Origin: Eimeria necatrix
Taxonomy: Eukaryota > Apicomplexa > Conoidasida > Eucoccidiorida > Eimeriidae
Direction: 5' to 3'
Assembly (NCBI RefSeq): GCF_000499385.1
Contig: NW_013654284.1
Span: forward strand, 97,001-161,000
DNA: 64,000 bases
This document shows, one piece after another, positions 48,540 through 60,400 of the stretch; the first letter of the stretch is position 1; each line of letters starts with the position of its first letter. Both the position numbers and the translations under genes were made by a program. Below the pieces are notes generated by a model. The model worked only from the letters and a program-made list of their open reading frames with translations. It was not told the DNA's origin and did no database searches.

Positions 48540-51500
48540 CTAAGGGTTTATGGCGATGGGTGTGAACTCTGAGGATGGCGGCAGCGGCATTTCTTTTCTC
48601 GATAGTTTGCTGGTTGTCAAGGAAATGAGCCGAGTCGATCCCGCCGTGGGTCTGATGGTGACCGTACATGTACGCGACTGATTAGCTATCTTATTCACTT
48701 AATTAATTAATTAATTAATCAATTATTTTTTGTCTGTTTTTCGAAACTCCTTTCGATGCTACCGGCCGACTTAATTCTCTTGTGTGTTTACTGCGCCAAG
48801 CAGTAACCAGTTTGCTCTTTAAGCTGCTTTGCTTATTAGTACAGCATTCACCCAAAGTAATTGACACTGACTCTTTTTAGTTGTTAAATTGCTTGTGTTT
48901 GTTATTTTGGTTTTTTATTACATCAGAATCACTTGGTCCTCGGAGCGCTTAACCGCTTTGGAACAAGTGAACAAAAGGACAAGTTTCTGCCAATTTTGAG
49001 TTCAGGTATGATTGAAACAAAAACAAAGATTAACTAGCTGGAAAAATAAATGGGTAAATCCACAAATAAACGAATAATAAATGCGTCGTGCCCACATATT
49101 CATAGAAATTTTATGTATGCAGAAGCATATATATATATGCATATAAGTACACGCATGTATGCATATATGTTATACATATTTCTGACCCAACGGTGGGAAG
49201 CAAATTTAAAAAGGTGCAGTAGCAAGATAATTGAAGCCCAACAGCAGCAAAGTGAACACTCAAGTCATGTCTCACAGTTTTCCTGGCATCTTAATTTGCT
49301 TCTTTGTGTGCCGTCAATGCCTTTTTATCTTCAGACACAGTTGGCTGCTTCTGCCTAGGCGAGGACCATAGCAACAGTGGCAGCAGCAGCAGCTTGTTTG
49401 ATTTGAAGTGCACGGCCACCCGCGACGCGGAAAAAGGAGGATGGGTTATAAACGGGAAGAAGAGATATGTTTTGAATGCGAAAGAATCGGGGTTGTTTCT
49501 AGTCGTCGCTGTTACTGGTGCAGATGAGGTAAACACACGAAGAGTCAAAAGAATTGAATTGGGAAAAATAGATTAAAAAAGTGTATATGAGCTGATCGGC
49601 ATGTAATTATCCTGTATGCAAGCGCTTAATAAATGATAGCAAGTAGACAAAGTCGCCGTTATGCTGGTCCATACGTTTTCGTTTGTATTTAATTTGGCGA
49701 CATTAAAAATGGATCAGCAGGTGGATGAAAAGGAAACTAAGAAGCATAGGTGGCTGGGTAGATGAAAAAAACAATCATCAAATCTGTCTTTTGTTTTTTA
49801 TATAAGTAAATACTGCTGCTGCACAGGAGCAGCGGAAGTACTGATAAGCCCAAACACTCACCATGGATATTCACCATTTATTTTTGGTTTGGAGCATTCA
49901 ACATTTGCCAATCGCTATTTATTTGTATCGTTCTGCGCAATATATTGCAGGCAGAAGGACAACTAACTTGTTTCCTAGTTGAGAGAGAAGGCATAAAGAT
50001 AGAAACAGAAACGGCGAAAGCTGGATCGCAGGCGTCTTCTGTTTCTGAGGTGTCCCTTAAAGGCACATTTGTGAGTGCACAGTAGAAATATATAAAGTTA
50101 AAAACATTAATTTGCAAGCTTAATAATAAATAAAACTACTTTGCTTGCATGCACTCCCATCCACTATCGGCCCCCCTGCTTATTTGCCTTTCCTGTTCAA
50201 ATCTAAACCCTGAAGTAACTGGAATAGCTTGAACTCCCTTTAATTTTAGTAATTAGTAAAAAGCGATTGGCCTGGTAGTGGCAATCAATCAGGGCCTTCA
50301 GTTAAGGCCCTAGACCCTAACCCGAAGCTCTAAGCCCTTAGCTTTAAACACGAAATCTTGAACCCTTCACCCTAAGCTGTTGAAGCCACGCCAGAAGCTT
50401 CAAGACCTTAAATCTTTAGTGTCCAATCTAAACCCTAAGCTCTTGACCCTACGCTCTAAGCCCGAAACTCTAAGAACCGAAATTCCCTGATATGACTGCG
50501 TATGCATTTTGCTGACTTCGTGGACACGGGGCTCCGTAGAGGCACTGACACACCACTTTTTTACCCTAAACCCTAAACTCCTATTTTTTTTTCATTGCTC
50601 TGCAGGTGCCAGACAGCCACGTCTTGGGGCCCGTGGGGGGAGCGAAAAAAATATGCGATGAGCTTTTAATGGACAGCCAAATTGGTACGCAAAAGACTCA
50701 ATTTTCTGGATTGATTGAGAAGTACAATTTGTTTACGATAGATAAGAGACTCAACTGAATCAATTGGAGTTGGAACAAAATCACGCATTTGCATTCCAAA
50801 GCGTAGACCCTGAATCCCAACACCTAAACACTCAACCCTAAACCCTTAATTCAACTCCCACCAAAAGTCTCAGAGGGCTGTCTGTTGTCAAGCACAAAGC
50901 CCTGTGCCATAAACCCGGGGCCGAATCGCTGTGTATATGTCTAGGGCTTGCCCTGTGGGGTTCAGACACTGGGGTTATTTTTAAGGGTTTGAGTTTTGGG
51001 GTTTGTGGTTCAGGAGTAGCTGCGCAGCAGCTGGGGCTAGCCGAGGGCGCGCTGCATGTCGCTCTTCCCTATCTGATAGAAAGGCGAAAAATAGATGAAG
51101 ATGCAAAGAGCAGCTACATTAAATACGAAGTAGCCAAGGTAATTAGCAATATCAAACTGAATTGCTCCAATTTGCACGCAGTAGTGGGTGATGCCTACTT
51201 AAAACTTCAAGAATAAGTACGCCTTAAAATCAGAGGAAGAACACTTGACGAAGCAGCAGCGAAAGCAAACGTCTGAGAAACGATGGGGGACAAACACAAA
51301 TAAATACACAATCCCGATATTACACAAACACAAGAAGAAGTATACTTTTATATTTGGCAGTCGATCCTCGACTCAGATCTACCTAGGTAGCTGCTACTAG
51401 CTAACCCCACGCTGCAACTCAGACGTGCACTACCGTTAGCTCGTTCGTATTTTCCTCCCCCATTGTTTTTGTGTTTAAATTTGTTCCTAAAAATATTTTT

Positions 51501-51798
51501 CCTTCTGTCTCAGGCAGCAGCAGAAATCGAGTCTGTGAAAGCGCTCGTGTACTATGCCGCCTCCCTGCGCACAGCAGCCGCACCAGCAGCAGCAGCGGCA
51601 GCAGCAGCAGCACGGTATAAAGCAGCTGCTACTGCTGCAGCGGTGTCTAGCAAGTGCGTGGATCTCGTGGGCCCTTCGGCACTCAGCAAGGATTTGGAGA
51701 AGTACTACAGAGATTCCAAATCCACAGCTTATGACCTCTGCGGTGAGGAGCAGCTGCTGCAGCCCATCTTTGAAGCTCTCATAAACGAATACAGTTGA
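47296..51798 (+). CDS. Acyl-CoA dehydrogenase homologue, mitochondrial, probably altered active site
   Basis: Eleven exons, all in phase: 47296-47360, 47517-47689, 47898-47941, 48149-48227, 48545-48669, 48927-49005, 49335-49528, 49951-50070, 50606-50684, 51014-51138, 51514-51798; about 455 residues. The start MQRAQQTLLWAARRSFAAPA is a typical mitochondrial presequence, continued in exon 2 to RCFST. The family order is clear: SLQFRDSVRKFAEE-EIGP; FMAMGVNSEDGGSGISF; NHLVLGALNRFGTSEQKDKF; ATRDAEKGGWVINGKKRYVLN; AAQQLGLAEGALHVALPYL; LEKYYRDSK. Intron 1 starts GCAAGC, a GC-AG intron. The position of the usual catalytic Glu (IYEGT in relatives) reads LCGEEQ, the alternative Glu position of isovaleryl/long-chain enzymes reads Ser, and R..FG before helix H is R..ID. 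Normal members desaturate acyl-CoA with FAD; this one may not. Confidence 0.85.
47375..47400. repeat. Interstitial telomere-like repeat, CCCTAAA orientation
   Basis: Three consecutive AAACCCT units starting 14 bases inside intron 1 of the acyl-CoA-dehydrogenase homologue. TTTAGGG is the Eimeria telomere unit; internal copies are known from repeat-rich segments of Eimeria chromosomes. Confidence 0.92.
47954..47984. repeat. Interstitial telomere-like repeat, TTTAGGG orientation
   Basis: TTTAAGGG then TTAGGG and two TTTAGGG-type units at the start of intron 3 of the same gene, in inverse orientation to the 47375 block and about 580 bases away. Confidence 0.92.
48508..48537. repeat. CTG run next to an intron acceptor
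   Basis: Ten CTG units ending directly before TTCTAAG, the acceptor of intron 4 in the acyl-CoA-dehydrogenase homologue. The run occupies the place of the polypyrimidine tract. Confidence 0.85.
49127..49175. repeat. TA/CATA microsatellite in an intron
   Basis: ATATATATATGCATATAAGTAC... in intron 6 of the acyl-CoA-dehydrogenase homologue. Confidence 0.7.
50195..50850. repeat. Degenerate telomere-like (CCCTAAA-family) tract in introns 8 and 9
   Basis: Scattered CCCTAAAC, CCCTGAA, CCCTAGA, CTCTAAGCCC and TCTAAGAAC words from about 50195 to 50475, two clean units at 50563-50580, and another cluster at 50800-50850. Exon 9 (50606-50684) lies in the middle. A TTAAGGGTTTGAG-type patch near 50981 has the opposite orientation. 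Confidence 0.75.
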
Positions 51799-52758
51799 AA
51801 GAGAGCAGCAACAGCTGTGTCGCACGTTAGGAACTGCTGCTGTTGCTGCTTCAGTCCAAAAGTAGCTGTTAGTTCCTTGATAAAGGAACAAGGAGCGACT
51901 AGGCAGCTGGCTGCCACTGAAGCAGCACAAAATACGGCGACTTGAAAGGACCCAAACAGCGTCAAAACGAAAGATGAATAAATGTGTAAATGCACGAGCA
52001 AATCAGCCAATCAATAGTGCATAGCTTGCTCCCTCGACGAAGTCTCCATCTTTCACTGTATGCTTGAAGCCACAGTGTGGCAACTAATTAGCTGCCTATG
52101 TATCGTCTATTTATTATTTTGTTTATTAACTTGTATATTATTTTCGATTAATTACCTGGTTAAAAGCGTGCAAAGGAACTGCTGGTGCGAATGCCACTCT
52201 TGTGTCTGTGCGTGCCTTTGTGTGCAACGCTGTCTAGTATGCAGCTGCAGAAAAAGGAGAGCTGGAATTTAGCTTTTGTTCATATTTAGAAAGCTAAATA
52301 GGAAACCAACAACATTAATGAAGCTTACTGGAAAATCAAAGGAGTTTCATTTTAGCCTCGCCTCTTCTCACTGCAGCGGTCGCGATTAGTGCTTTCAGAC
52401 TCACGAAACTTGAAATTGAAGATTTTTAAACAGCTTCATTTGGAGTATTTATTCGCAATTAACTTATCTGTAGGTGCCTTTACTAGCTACGCTGCACTAT
52501 TTAGCAATGGTACGAGCTACCATGTCTCAAGCATTTGTTTTGTATCTATATATTTGCACTGCGTTCGCAGAAGGATGCACATTAATATATTGGATTTAAA
52601 GATGAGAGGAACAAAAGATAAAAATTGAGTCTAAATTGGCTTTTGGCGGTTCAATACGGGATGTGTATGCCCGTGCTGATTTGTAAACGCATACAAAATG
52701 CATATGCATATTTCGCATATGTAGCATGCATGGGCATACACACTTTGCGTGTAGATGT

Positions 52759-52781
52759 ATATCCACACAAAGTGTGGATAT
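52759..52781. other. Perfect 10-bp hairpin
   Basis: ATATCCACAC, loop AAA, GTGTGGATAT. A second, larger pairing (CACTTTG at 52741 with CAAAGTG at 52768) overlaps it. It lies between genes; function unknown. Confidence 0.75.
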
Positions 52782-53138
52782 TCATATCATATGTGTGTAT
52801 GCATGATACACATACTGCACATTCTTCCGAATATGCACTGGATATACACAGGTGTATAAGGAAAACATATTGCGCATACCCACATGAGCAGATGCTTGAA
52901 TTTGCATCCATGTTTATCTGCACAGATATGTAAGCAGCTTATTGGTTCCATTTGAACTTAACGCCTTTGTGTTGACATGCCTGCGTTAGCAGCCTCAAGT
53001 ATATGCCCTACTGCACATAATACATCCCCTTGTTAGTTTCTAGGCTCGAGTGAAGATAGCCCTTTTACATTTACATTCATATGCATGTACTATACATAAG
53101 TATATATACATATGTATAATACAGTTACATAATATAAA

Positions 53139-53193
53139 AAAGATGCCCGCTATGAGTGTCTTAGAAAAGATGCCGGCTGTGAGTGTCTTAGAC
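53139..53193. repeat. Direct repeat of a 26-base word
   Basis: Two adjacent copies of AAGATGCC(C/G)GCT(A/G)TGAGTGTCTTAGA in non-coding DNA. Confidence 0.8.
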
Positions 53194-53284
53194 ATCTCCA
53201 AATGGAGAAGGCAAGGTGCATTCTATGTAAAAACAAGTGTGCGAGTATACACCTCTAGTTACTCACGGCATTAGTAGCACACCA

Positions 53285-53400
53285 AGACACATATATATAA
53301 CATAAGATACAGATTAGATATAGGCATACCTATATATATTTTACACGGTACCTATATATTTATGCACACTGAAAATACATACACATGCATGTATTTACAG
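53285..53400. repeat. TA/CATA microsatellite
   Basis: ACATATATATAACATAAG ... CCTATATATATTTTACACGG, with CATGCATGTATT at its end. Non-coding. Confidence 0.65.
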
Positions 53401-53919
53401 GCTTCATGAAAACGTACGTGGATGTACCTGAGAGTACGTGCTAGGTGCCGAACTGACTGTTTAAAACTTGAAGAAATCACTTAAATAAAGAGAGATGTTT
53501 TGAGTGCTCAACGGGTGCAACATAATGTGCAAAGAACGGGAATAGAGCGAAGGCGGGAGCCCCGTGAACAGCACAGAAATATAAATGAAGGCGCTATACA
53601 CCGCAGGGACCTGAAGCAAACAAAGACGCATACAGCGGCTAACGCCTTCACCAAGAAGCAACTGGAAATAAGTTTGGACGCCAACACTCGAAATTCATTT
53701 GCTCCCGTAGCTCATGCTCCCTAATCACTTGCTTTTGCACCTGCTGCCTCTGCTTAGTTTCACTATTAAAAAACACCACCCAAACAGCCGAAAAAGTAAA
53801 GGCAGAAACTGTAGTGAGCTATCCAGAACGCCTCCACCAAGACTGCCGGTATCATGGAAATGGAAACAAAGACAGAGGCGACCGTTGTGAGTTGGGCCAA
53901 CCAACTAATTGAACAATCA

Positions 53920-56900
53920 TCAGAAATAAATTAAAGTTGAAAGCCATATTGCCGAAAGTAACTGCAAAGTCCAGGACGGTGCGAGAAAGGAGCCTTTAGT
54001 GGAAGTCTGACATGAACAGGAAATCTGCAACGTTCTATGAGCGACTAACTTCCGCTCGCTGCTTGCTGGCCACCTAGTGTAAACGGAAAGCAAAAAGGCC
54101 CCTAAAAATCATTAAAATGAAAATAACCGGTGCAGAAGCAACAGAAAATAACTTTATTTTTAGCTGAAAGCTTACGCGAGACAGCAGCAAGTATAATAGA
54201 ATCGTGGAAACCAACAGGCAAACGCGCTGCCCCCAGGCGTAGTTGTTCAAAAACCGGTTCACGAAGCAAGTGTCCGAAAAGTACGGAGAAATCGCCTGCC
54301 AGCCACTGAGAAAAACGCCAAGAAAAAAGCAATTGCAATTAACAAACTACTAGATGATGAGAGCTAGAAAGACCAGATTAAGCTGAACCAATAATGCATG
54401 CAAACACCAGCCATTCACCCTAAGTCCACACTTTAACGTGCACTAAGAAGGGCTGAATCATTTGAGGCAGGACCTTCCGTCATAGTTAAAAGGATTGAAG
54501 CTAGCAACCTTTACAGGGGCCAGGAATAAAAACGAAAATATATATTGAGCGGATACAGAAGTATAGCCTTAACATGCTGCTTTTTGTTGTATTCATCTGT
54601 TGCATACACGAGCTGACTAGCAAAGCGTGCAAACCACAAAGGCAACTCCTACAAGCAGAAAATTGACACATCAATTTAAACATGAATACAAGTAAATTAA
54701 ACTGCTGTTGGTTTAATTCGCCTACTCGAGAGGTGGGAAGGGGATGAGGTTCACAACGGCCGACATGAACTGCAAGAAAATGAAGCTGCAGAAAGCCAGA
54801 GGAGACAAAAGTGCCAAAAGCCTAAACAGCTCCTTCCGGCTTTTCCTCAAGTTGATGCAAATAGGGAAATAAAGCAATAACCAAAGGCAAATTTGGAAAG
54901 GCGAAATGGACAAACGAACGAAAGGGCATGGAAGCGCCAATTAGCGCAGACGGCACGAAAGAACAAACAAACACACACACAACAAACAAGCAAAGAGAAA
55001 AGTAAGAAGGAAACGAATGAACGAGAGAGCTTCAAATCAAAGAAGAAAAGTAAGCAAAGAAAAAGACACACGGGAAAGTGCATGAGCGAACGGTCCGGTG
55101 CGCAACGAAGTAAAATCAAATTGACGGGTGAAAAAACAAATAAAGAGGATCGCCAAAATACAATCCACAATCGATACAAATGAGTAAACATAAGGCGAAA
55201 AAAACTAGGAGTACCTGGATGCAGACAGTGCAGTAGCATTCGTCAGGAACGGTGAGCGGCCCAACTGCGTCATTTTCTACTATTAACTCACCAAAAAACA
55301 TTATGGGAACATTTTTATTTACTTTCGAACTAGCGACTCACCAAATGAGGCCGATAATAGGCAGAGGAATGATTGAAGGATTTGCACTTGCAACTAAAAT
55401 ATAAACTTGGACACAAAAACTGCCCAGCATGCCAAGCAGCAAGTTGGTGGCGGGCCCGGCTGCAGAAAGCAGCAGCAAACATGCAGAAGGGACTAAGAAT
55501 ATTCACAAGCAACTAAAAACTTATTTTGAGTTGTTTCACAATTCAAAGCGCGAAATGAGAACTAGAAACAGCCAGCAACCCACCCAGCGCCATGGCTGTT
55601 TTCCACCCACGGCTGCGCACTGCGCGTTCCTGTAAGGCGAAAACAGAGAAAAATAGAGGTAAAAATAAGACTTTGACTCATTTCTTTGTTTGGCATAAGT
55701 CAAGTGGGGTGAATTAACAAATGCTTCCTAATTTTGAGTTCAGTTTAATTCCAACACCTACGTGAGTACAGGCTTATCAATGTGCATACGTGCATGCGCT
55801 TAAAAGCAGCATCTTGATGCACGAAATAAGCAGCACTTTAGTGGAAACCTCTAGATTTGCGCACGCATGCATTTTCTGGCGGCAATAACACTTGTAGAAG
55901 TATAGATGAAAATATTTAGTGGTGCACTTTAAGACCTGTAAAACAAGAAACAGGCAAGTGAACTACGCCATAAAAGGACAAAACAGAAGACCAGTGTTTT
56001 AAAGCATCTTGTGGACAGAGAAACGGCCAAAATGAGAGGAGCAAAGCAGCGAAAAGACGAGCAAAAACGCCGGGCGGACAAACAACTAAGGATGCAGCTT
56101 TTTGACAAGGAAACAATGAAGAGGGGGTAATATGAAGATTCAATTTTAGATTAGAAGGATTTCTAATAACTTAGAAGTAATCTCTGATAAGTGCATATAT
56201 GTTACTAAATGTATCTGGAGTTAAAAACAGAAAAAGTAGTAGATCTAAATATGGTACTAAAAAATACTGACACAAGTAAGCAAGTATAAATATACTAAGG
56301 AGTGCTCTTTAACTCACATCTATGTTCACTCTGCCTCCAGGCAACACCATTCCTCCGGAAGCCACGAAGAACACAAAAATGAGAACGTCGAGGATCCCCA
56401 CGTAGCGAATCAAGTCGCACGTCAGGTACCCCTGAATGCGGAAAAGACAGAAAATAAATCAAAAAAGTAAAGCATTAGATTAAATATATAATCACAGCAA
56501 GTTTCAGAGAGGGTGAGGCGAAGGTAAGACTTGTTTCGGCAGACACCTTTTGAAACTGGCTGCTTCAAATAAAGAGGTGCTGCTGTAGGCCACAAGAAAG
56601 CAGAAGGCGCTTCGCCGCACTGTTTCGTGGGGGCTCTTTTTAGTAATCAAATGGCAATTAAATTAACAAAATGAATAAATTCAAAAAACTATTTTATCAC
56701 CCACCGACTCTGCCACTCCCTCCACCCCGGCATGGTAGGCAGTAGCCGCATGTGCGAATTCGTGGAGGCAAAGGCCAATAAGACACAGCAGCACTGTGAA
56801 GGCAGAAACACAAACCTGAAGACAAACAGTACAATTAAAAAGGAAATAAAGTAAAGAAGCCTCATTAGCGCAGCTCAATGGAAATGCCGCTAAGTCCAGA

Positions 56901-57344
56901 GGCGCCACGCCAGCAGGTAAGCGTTTGGGGTTCACGGCGAGGGAGCCAGTGCCAAGTGTTTACGGCTGAAGGGATGAAGAGTGCTGCAAGAGCAGCAGCA
57001 ACGCTAAGCAGCAGCAGCAGCCACAGGACAGGCGAAAGGCCGAAGATCGGGGGGGCCCAAAAAAGGGGTCGAGGCCCCCAGGTAGGCCGCAGGACAGAAG
57101 CTGGGGGGAAGCAGCAAAGGGGCTTCCTGGAGGCTTCAAGGCATCTTCCCACAATACCTTGCTGCTGCTGCTGCTGCTGGCCGCCTGCAGCCAAAGGGAG
57201 GGCTAGACCCTGCTGTCGCGTGCTGGGGTTGGGCCCAGGCCAAATAATGCTGAGGCCATAGCAGAAGAAACACACGAGGGGGGCTGCAGCTTTCTGTCGA
57301 TGCAAGTTGCATGTTGTCGGTGTGGTGTCTGCGGGCAGCTGCAC
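53920..57344 (-). CDS. M50 family membrane metalloprotease (site-2-protease-like); 5' end unresolved
   Basis: Exons traced: 57344-56964, 56815-56705, 56431-56318, 55629-55584, 55459-55407, 55264-55215, 54785-54726, 54305-54176, then tentatively 54073-54050 and 53961-53920; all in phase, about 336 residues. The zinc motif HEFAH is in a membrane helix (LLCLIGLCLHEFAHAATAYH). GYLTCDLIRYVG, LPGGRVNID and ERAVRSRGWKTAMALG-AGPATNLLL follow, then FMSAVVNLIPFPPL joined across an intron to DGWQ, supplying the third zinc ligand Asp. The order HExxH, AGP.TN, N..P.PPLDG is that of intramembrane M50 proteases, which cut membrane-bound substrates. No in-frame ATG exists before HEFAH, so a further 5' exon is required; an acceptor near 57370 is in frame. 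Exon 6 may start at 55276 instead; the exon 5 donor (CAA/GTTTAT) is weak. The last two short exons are the least certain. Confidence 0.75.
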
Positions 57345-58330
57345 CGCACGATCTTCCCCTACAGCCTAAGCCCCCAACTGTTAAGTTCTACAGTAATATC
57401 TGAAATTCGAATTTATATTGGTGAGAATAGACAGAAACGCACTCGCCCGTTGCTGTTATACGAGGGCCTCCGCCTTGCGGCTGCGGCGCCATCGGTGTTG
57501 CGAGGAAAGCAGACAAAAGCTAAAGTGACCCGCAGCAGTTGTCGATGAACTTTGTTAGAATGAAAGTGATTCAATAAATATAATTGAATTCCTTGGGAAA
57601 AATTAAAGGAGGACACGACAAACTAGGCTGTGGCTGCTGGACCAAAGCCAACCCGTCGGCGGTGTCCGCAGCCCGGTTGACTGTTTACAGAGAACGGGAC
57701 CAAATTTGATAGTTGCAGTCATCGTATTTATTATTTGAGTTTCGTCTTTTCTTTACACCTACAAGGCGTACCCAACCGCACACATGGACTTGTTTTGATC
57801 GGTCGAATGAGTGAGGAAGCACTGTATGGCCGATTGGCTGGGGCCGGTGCTCTTTGTGTCGTCCCTCTAGGAGTCTACTCTTCTTTAATAATGAAAACCA
57901 TTCATTGGATCTGTTTCTCTGGTCCTTGATCAACTAATAATAGTCTTTAAGGGAGCGACTAGGGAAATATGGCCTGGTGCCACTTAACGGGGTTCGGCAT
58001 TTAATCAAGTAGAAGCCGACAACTTCTGGCACCAGTCTATATTGCGCAAAACAGATTGAAATTATATAGTAGGAATTCAAGCAAGAAGGATTCAAAATGA
58101 CGAGGGCTCAAGAAACCTTGCCCGCCTTCGTCTGCTCTAATATCTGAGAAACTCTCAGCAGGAGAAAACACATTGGGGGTCAACAAACACAACGTTTTGT
58201 GCCATGATTGAATGGAAAATAGTGCCTATATTTTTGCTGCCGAACGTGAATTTGGACTGCACACACACCCGAATAACAGCAGCTACGGACTGCCATCCTT
58301 AGCTGCCTCTTTCTCCAGTCGCATCTTACA

Positions 58331-58333
<3 letters not shown>

Positions 58334-58375
<42 letters not shown>
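58334..58375. repeat. Pure (CTG)14-type run
   Basis: Uninterrupted CTG units in non-coding DNA. Confidence 0.9.
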
Positions 58376-58478
58376 ATAGAAGCAACGGCGACTGGGGGCT
58401 GCAGTAGCGCCACTCCAGGCCGAGGAGCACAGGGGCTGGGGGGGAAGCAGCAGATGCATTTGAACAGACTTTGCTGTC

Positions 58479-58511
<33 letters not shown>
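58479..58511. repeat. Pure CTG run
   Basis: About eleven CTG units, ending CTCTG; non-coding or part of an unsupported minus-strand frame. Confidence 0.85.
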
Positions 58512-58513
<2 letters not shown>

Positions 58514-58710
58514 GTTCAAAGCCTTCAACACAAGCTGAGGGCTTAGAAATATATGTACATTTGGAGTTGATTGGGAGACGGGAAAGCGCACACGCGGGAG
58601 GAGCCGGCATCCGGGGTATTTGTGCACATGGCGCCGAAGTCGCAAAGAAAGCAGCAGCAGCACCGCCTTGATCAAGCGTTCCTCTTTGGAATTCTTTGCT
58701 CGATTCCGTC

Positions 58711-58746
<36 letters not shown>

Positions 58747-58752
58747 ACTGCT
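58711..58752. repeat. CTG run
   Basis: About fourteen CTG units, one of them changed to CTA. Third such run within 420 bases, all in the same orientation. Confidence 0.85.
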
Positions 58753-60269
58753 GGAGTGAGTGTTTGTGCCATGTCTTGTTTTTCATCATGGGCTGCCGGG
58801 AGCCGAAAGCCTGCTTCCTCGGCTAGCGGCAGCTGATGAAACTCTAGATGCGAGTGTTGTTGTTGTGAATAGGATATGGACTTACATCTTTTGAATGGAC
58901 AAGTAGCATCGCCAGCTGGGACCACCGACCAATGGCCCACCACTCCCGGTGACTCCAGTGCTCCCCGTCGCTTCCTGCACCTGCTTTCCATGTTGTTTAA
59001 ATCGGGAAAAAAACAAAAGGATCAATTTAAACTAAACTTCTTCATATTTCGGCCTACGGGGGCTCAGGAGAAGGACGGAAAGCTGAACGGCACTGTGCGG
59101 GCGACGGGGAGCAGTGCAGCGCGCGGACCTGAAAATCGCCGATCCATCCGTTCCTTCCCATTTCAAGGCGAAAACCAAATAATATTTTCTTGAAAATTAC
59201 AATTACGTATCAAAAAGAGAGAAATAGTTGCAGGAGCTGAGAGAAATGCGCACAAAGGCCACTTCGGTTGACAAGGGTCGGCGGCGGCCCCCGGCGGAAT
59301 GGCAGCCACCACATGCGCACGGACTCTCTTTTCCTTTCTCTAAGGTCTATATTTTATGATGAAAGCAAATTTAAGAAGCTTAAAATAATGGAAAGAGGGA
59401 TTTATATTAGAAATGGCATTGATAGGCCTACTAAAGTGCCCGCTGTCCACTGGAGTGCCTTACTGGACTTGCACAGATCCCACTGAGCGCTTGCTTGTGG
59501 CTTTGTTTGCTCTTTGTACTGTTCTTGAGAGATCTTGATGAAGCAGAAATGACCAATGGTCACCCTGAGCAACGCTTGAGGACACAGCAGAGTGTGAACA
59601 CACATGGCGGCGTGGAGGCTTTGAGCCTGAATGGCAGCAAAGTATTATTCCTCAAATACGAAGTGTTATTCCCCTGTGCTGCTGCAGATGGCCCTGAACT
59701 ACAGCCACAGGCCTAAAGTCTGGCAAGTTCTAAGTTGAATAAGGGCTCGTTCAGTGGGCGCTTTGCATCTCACGCCATTCATGCAAATATGAATTAAAAT
59801 TTGCACAAACTGCGCAAATATTCACTTATTTCATTCAAAAATATACACAGATTTGCATGTTTACTTAAAAGGCTCTCCCAAGATGCCTGCAGTTAGTGCA
59901 AGTGCAAGGCCGAACTCCGCCGCAGCAGCACCCCCGCTACGGCGAACAGGCAAAGCTGGGGCTGCACTGCAGGAGCAGCGCTGCTGCTGCACTACAGCAG
60001 TGCTGCTGCTGCTGCAGTGCAGCAGCAGCCGCTGCTGTGGGCGCCGCGTCTGCTGCTGGGGCGGCCCCCGCTGGGCTCTCTTCGGAGAGCAGCAGCAGGG
60101 CCAGCAGGCGCCTCTGGAGATCCGCTTAAAGGAAATAACTCCCTCAAAAGTCTTCGGCATTTATATTCTTCATTACTTCTCTCAAGTCTAAACTTGCTGC
60201 AAAAGTTTATGGCGTTATTTCTGTATTCAAGATTTGCACTCAAGAGGCCATTCATACTTCAGGCTCCCG

Positions 60270-60400
60270 CTAGGCATGTGTATACTTATACACATTTACC
60301 CGAATATCTATATGTATTTACTTATATATATGTATATACATATATATATATATATAAATATGTATATACATACATATAAGTAAATAAATATATAAGAATA
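60270..60400. repeat. TA/CATA microsatellite
   Basis: Repeated TATACATATATATATATATAAATATGTATATACATACATATAAG with GATGCATGCATGCATGC shortly after (60464-60483). Non-coding. Confidence 0.75.

Larger units (their letters stand above)
51799..53919. other. AT-rich, repeat-bearing convergent gap
   Basis: About 2.1 kb between the converging acyl-CoA-dehydrogenase and M50 protease genes. AT-rich, with TA/CATA simple sequence (53080-53120, 53285-53390), an inverted-repeat stretch at 52740-52785 and two near-copies of a 26-base word at 53139-53193. No gene recognised. Confidence 0.45.

Noticed and set aside
53050..53400. Possible promoter-like TATA clusters
   Set aside because: They are part of TA/CATA microsatellites between converging genes, where no gene start is expected.
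58374..58991. 205-codon minus-strand frame with Ala and Ser runs
   Set aside because: Homopolymers come from non-coding CTG runs; no recognisable domain and no splice partner found.
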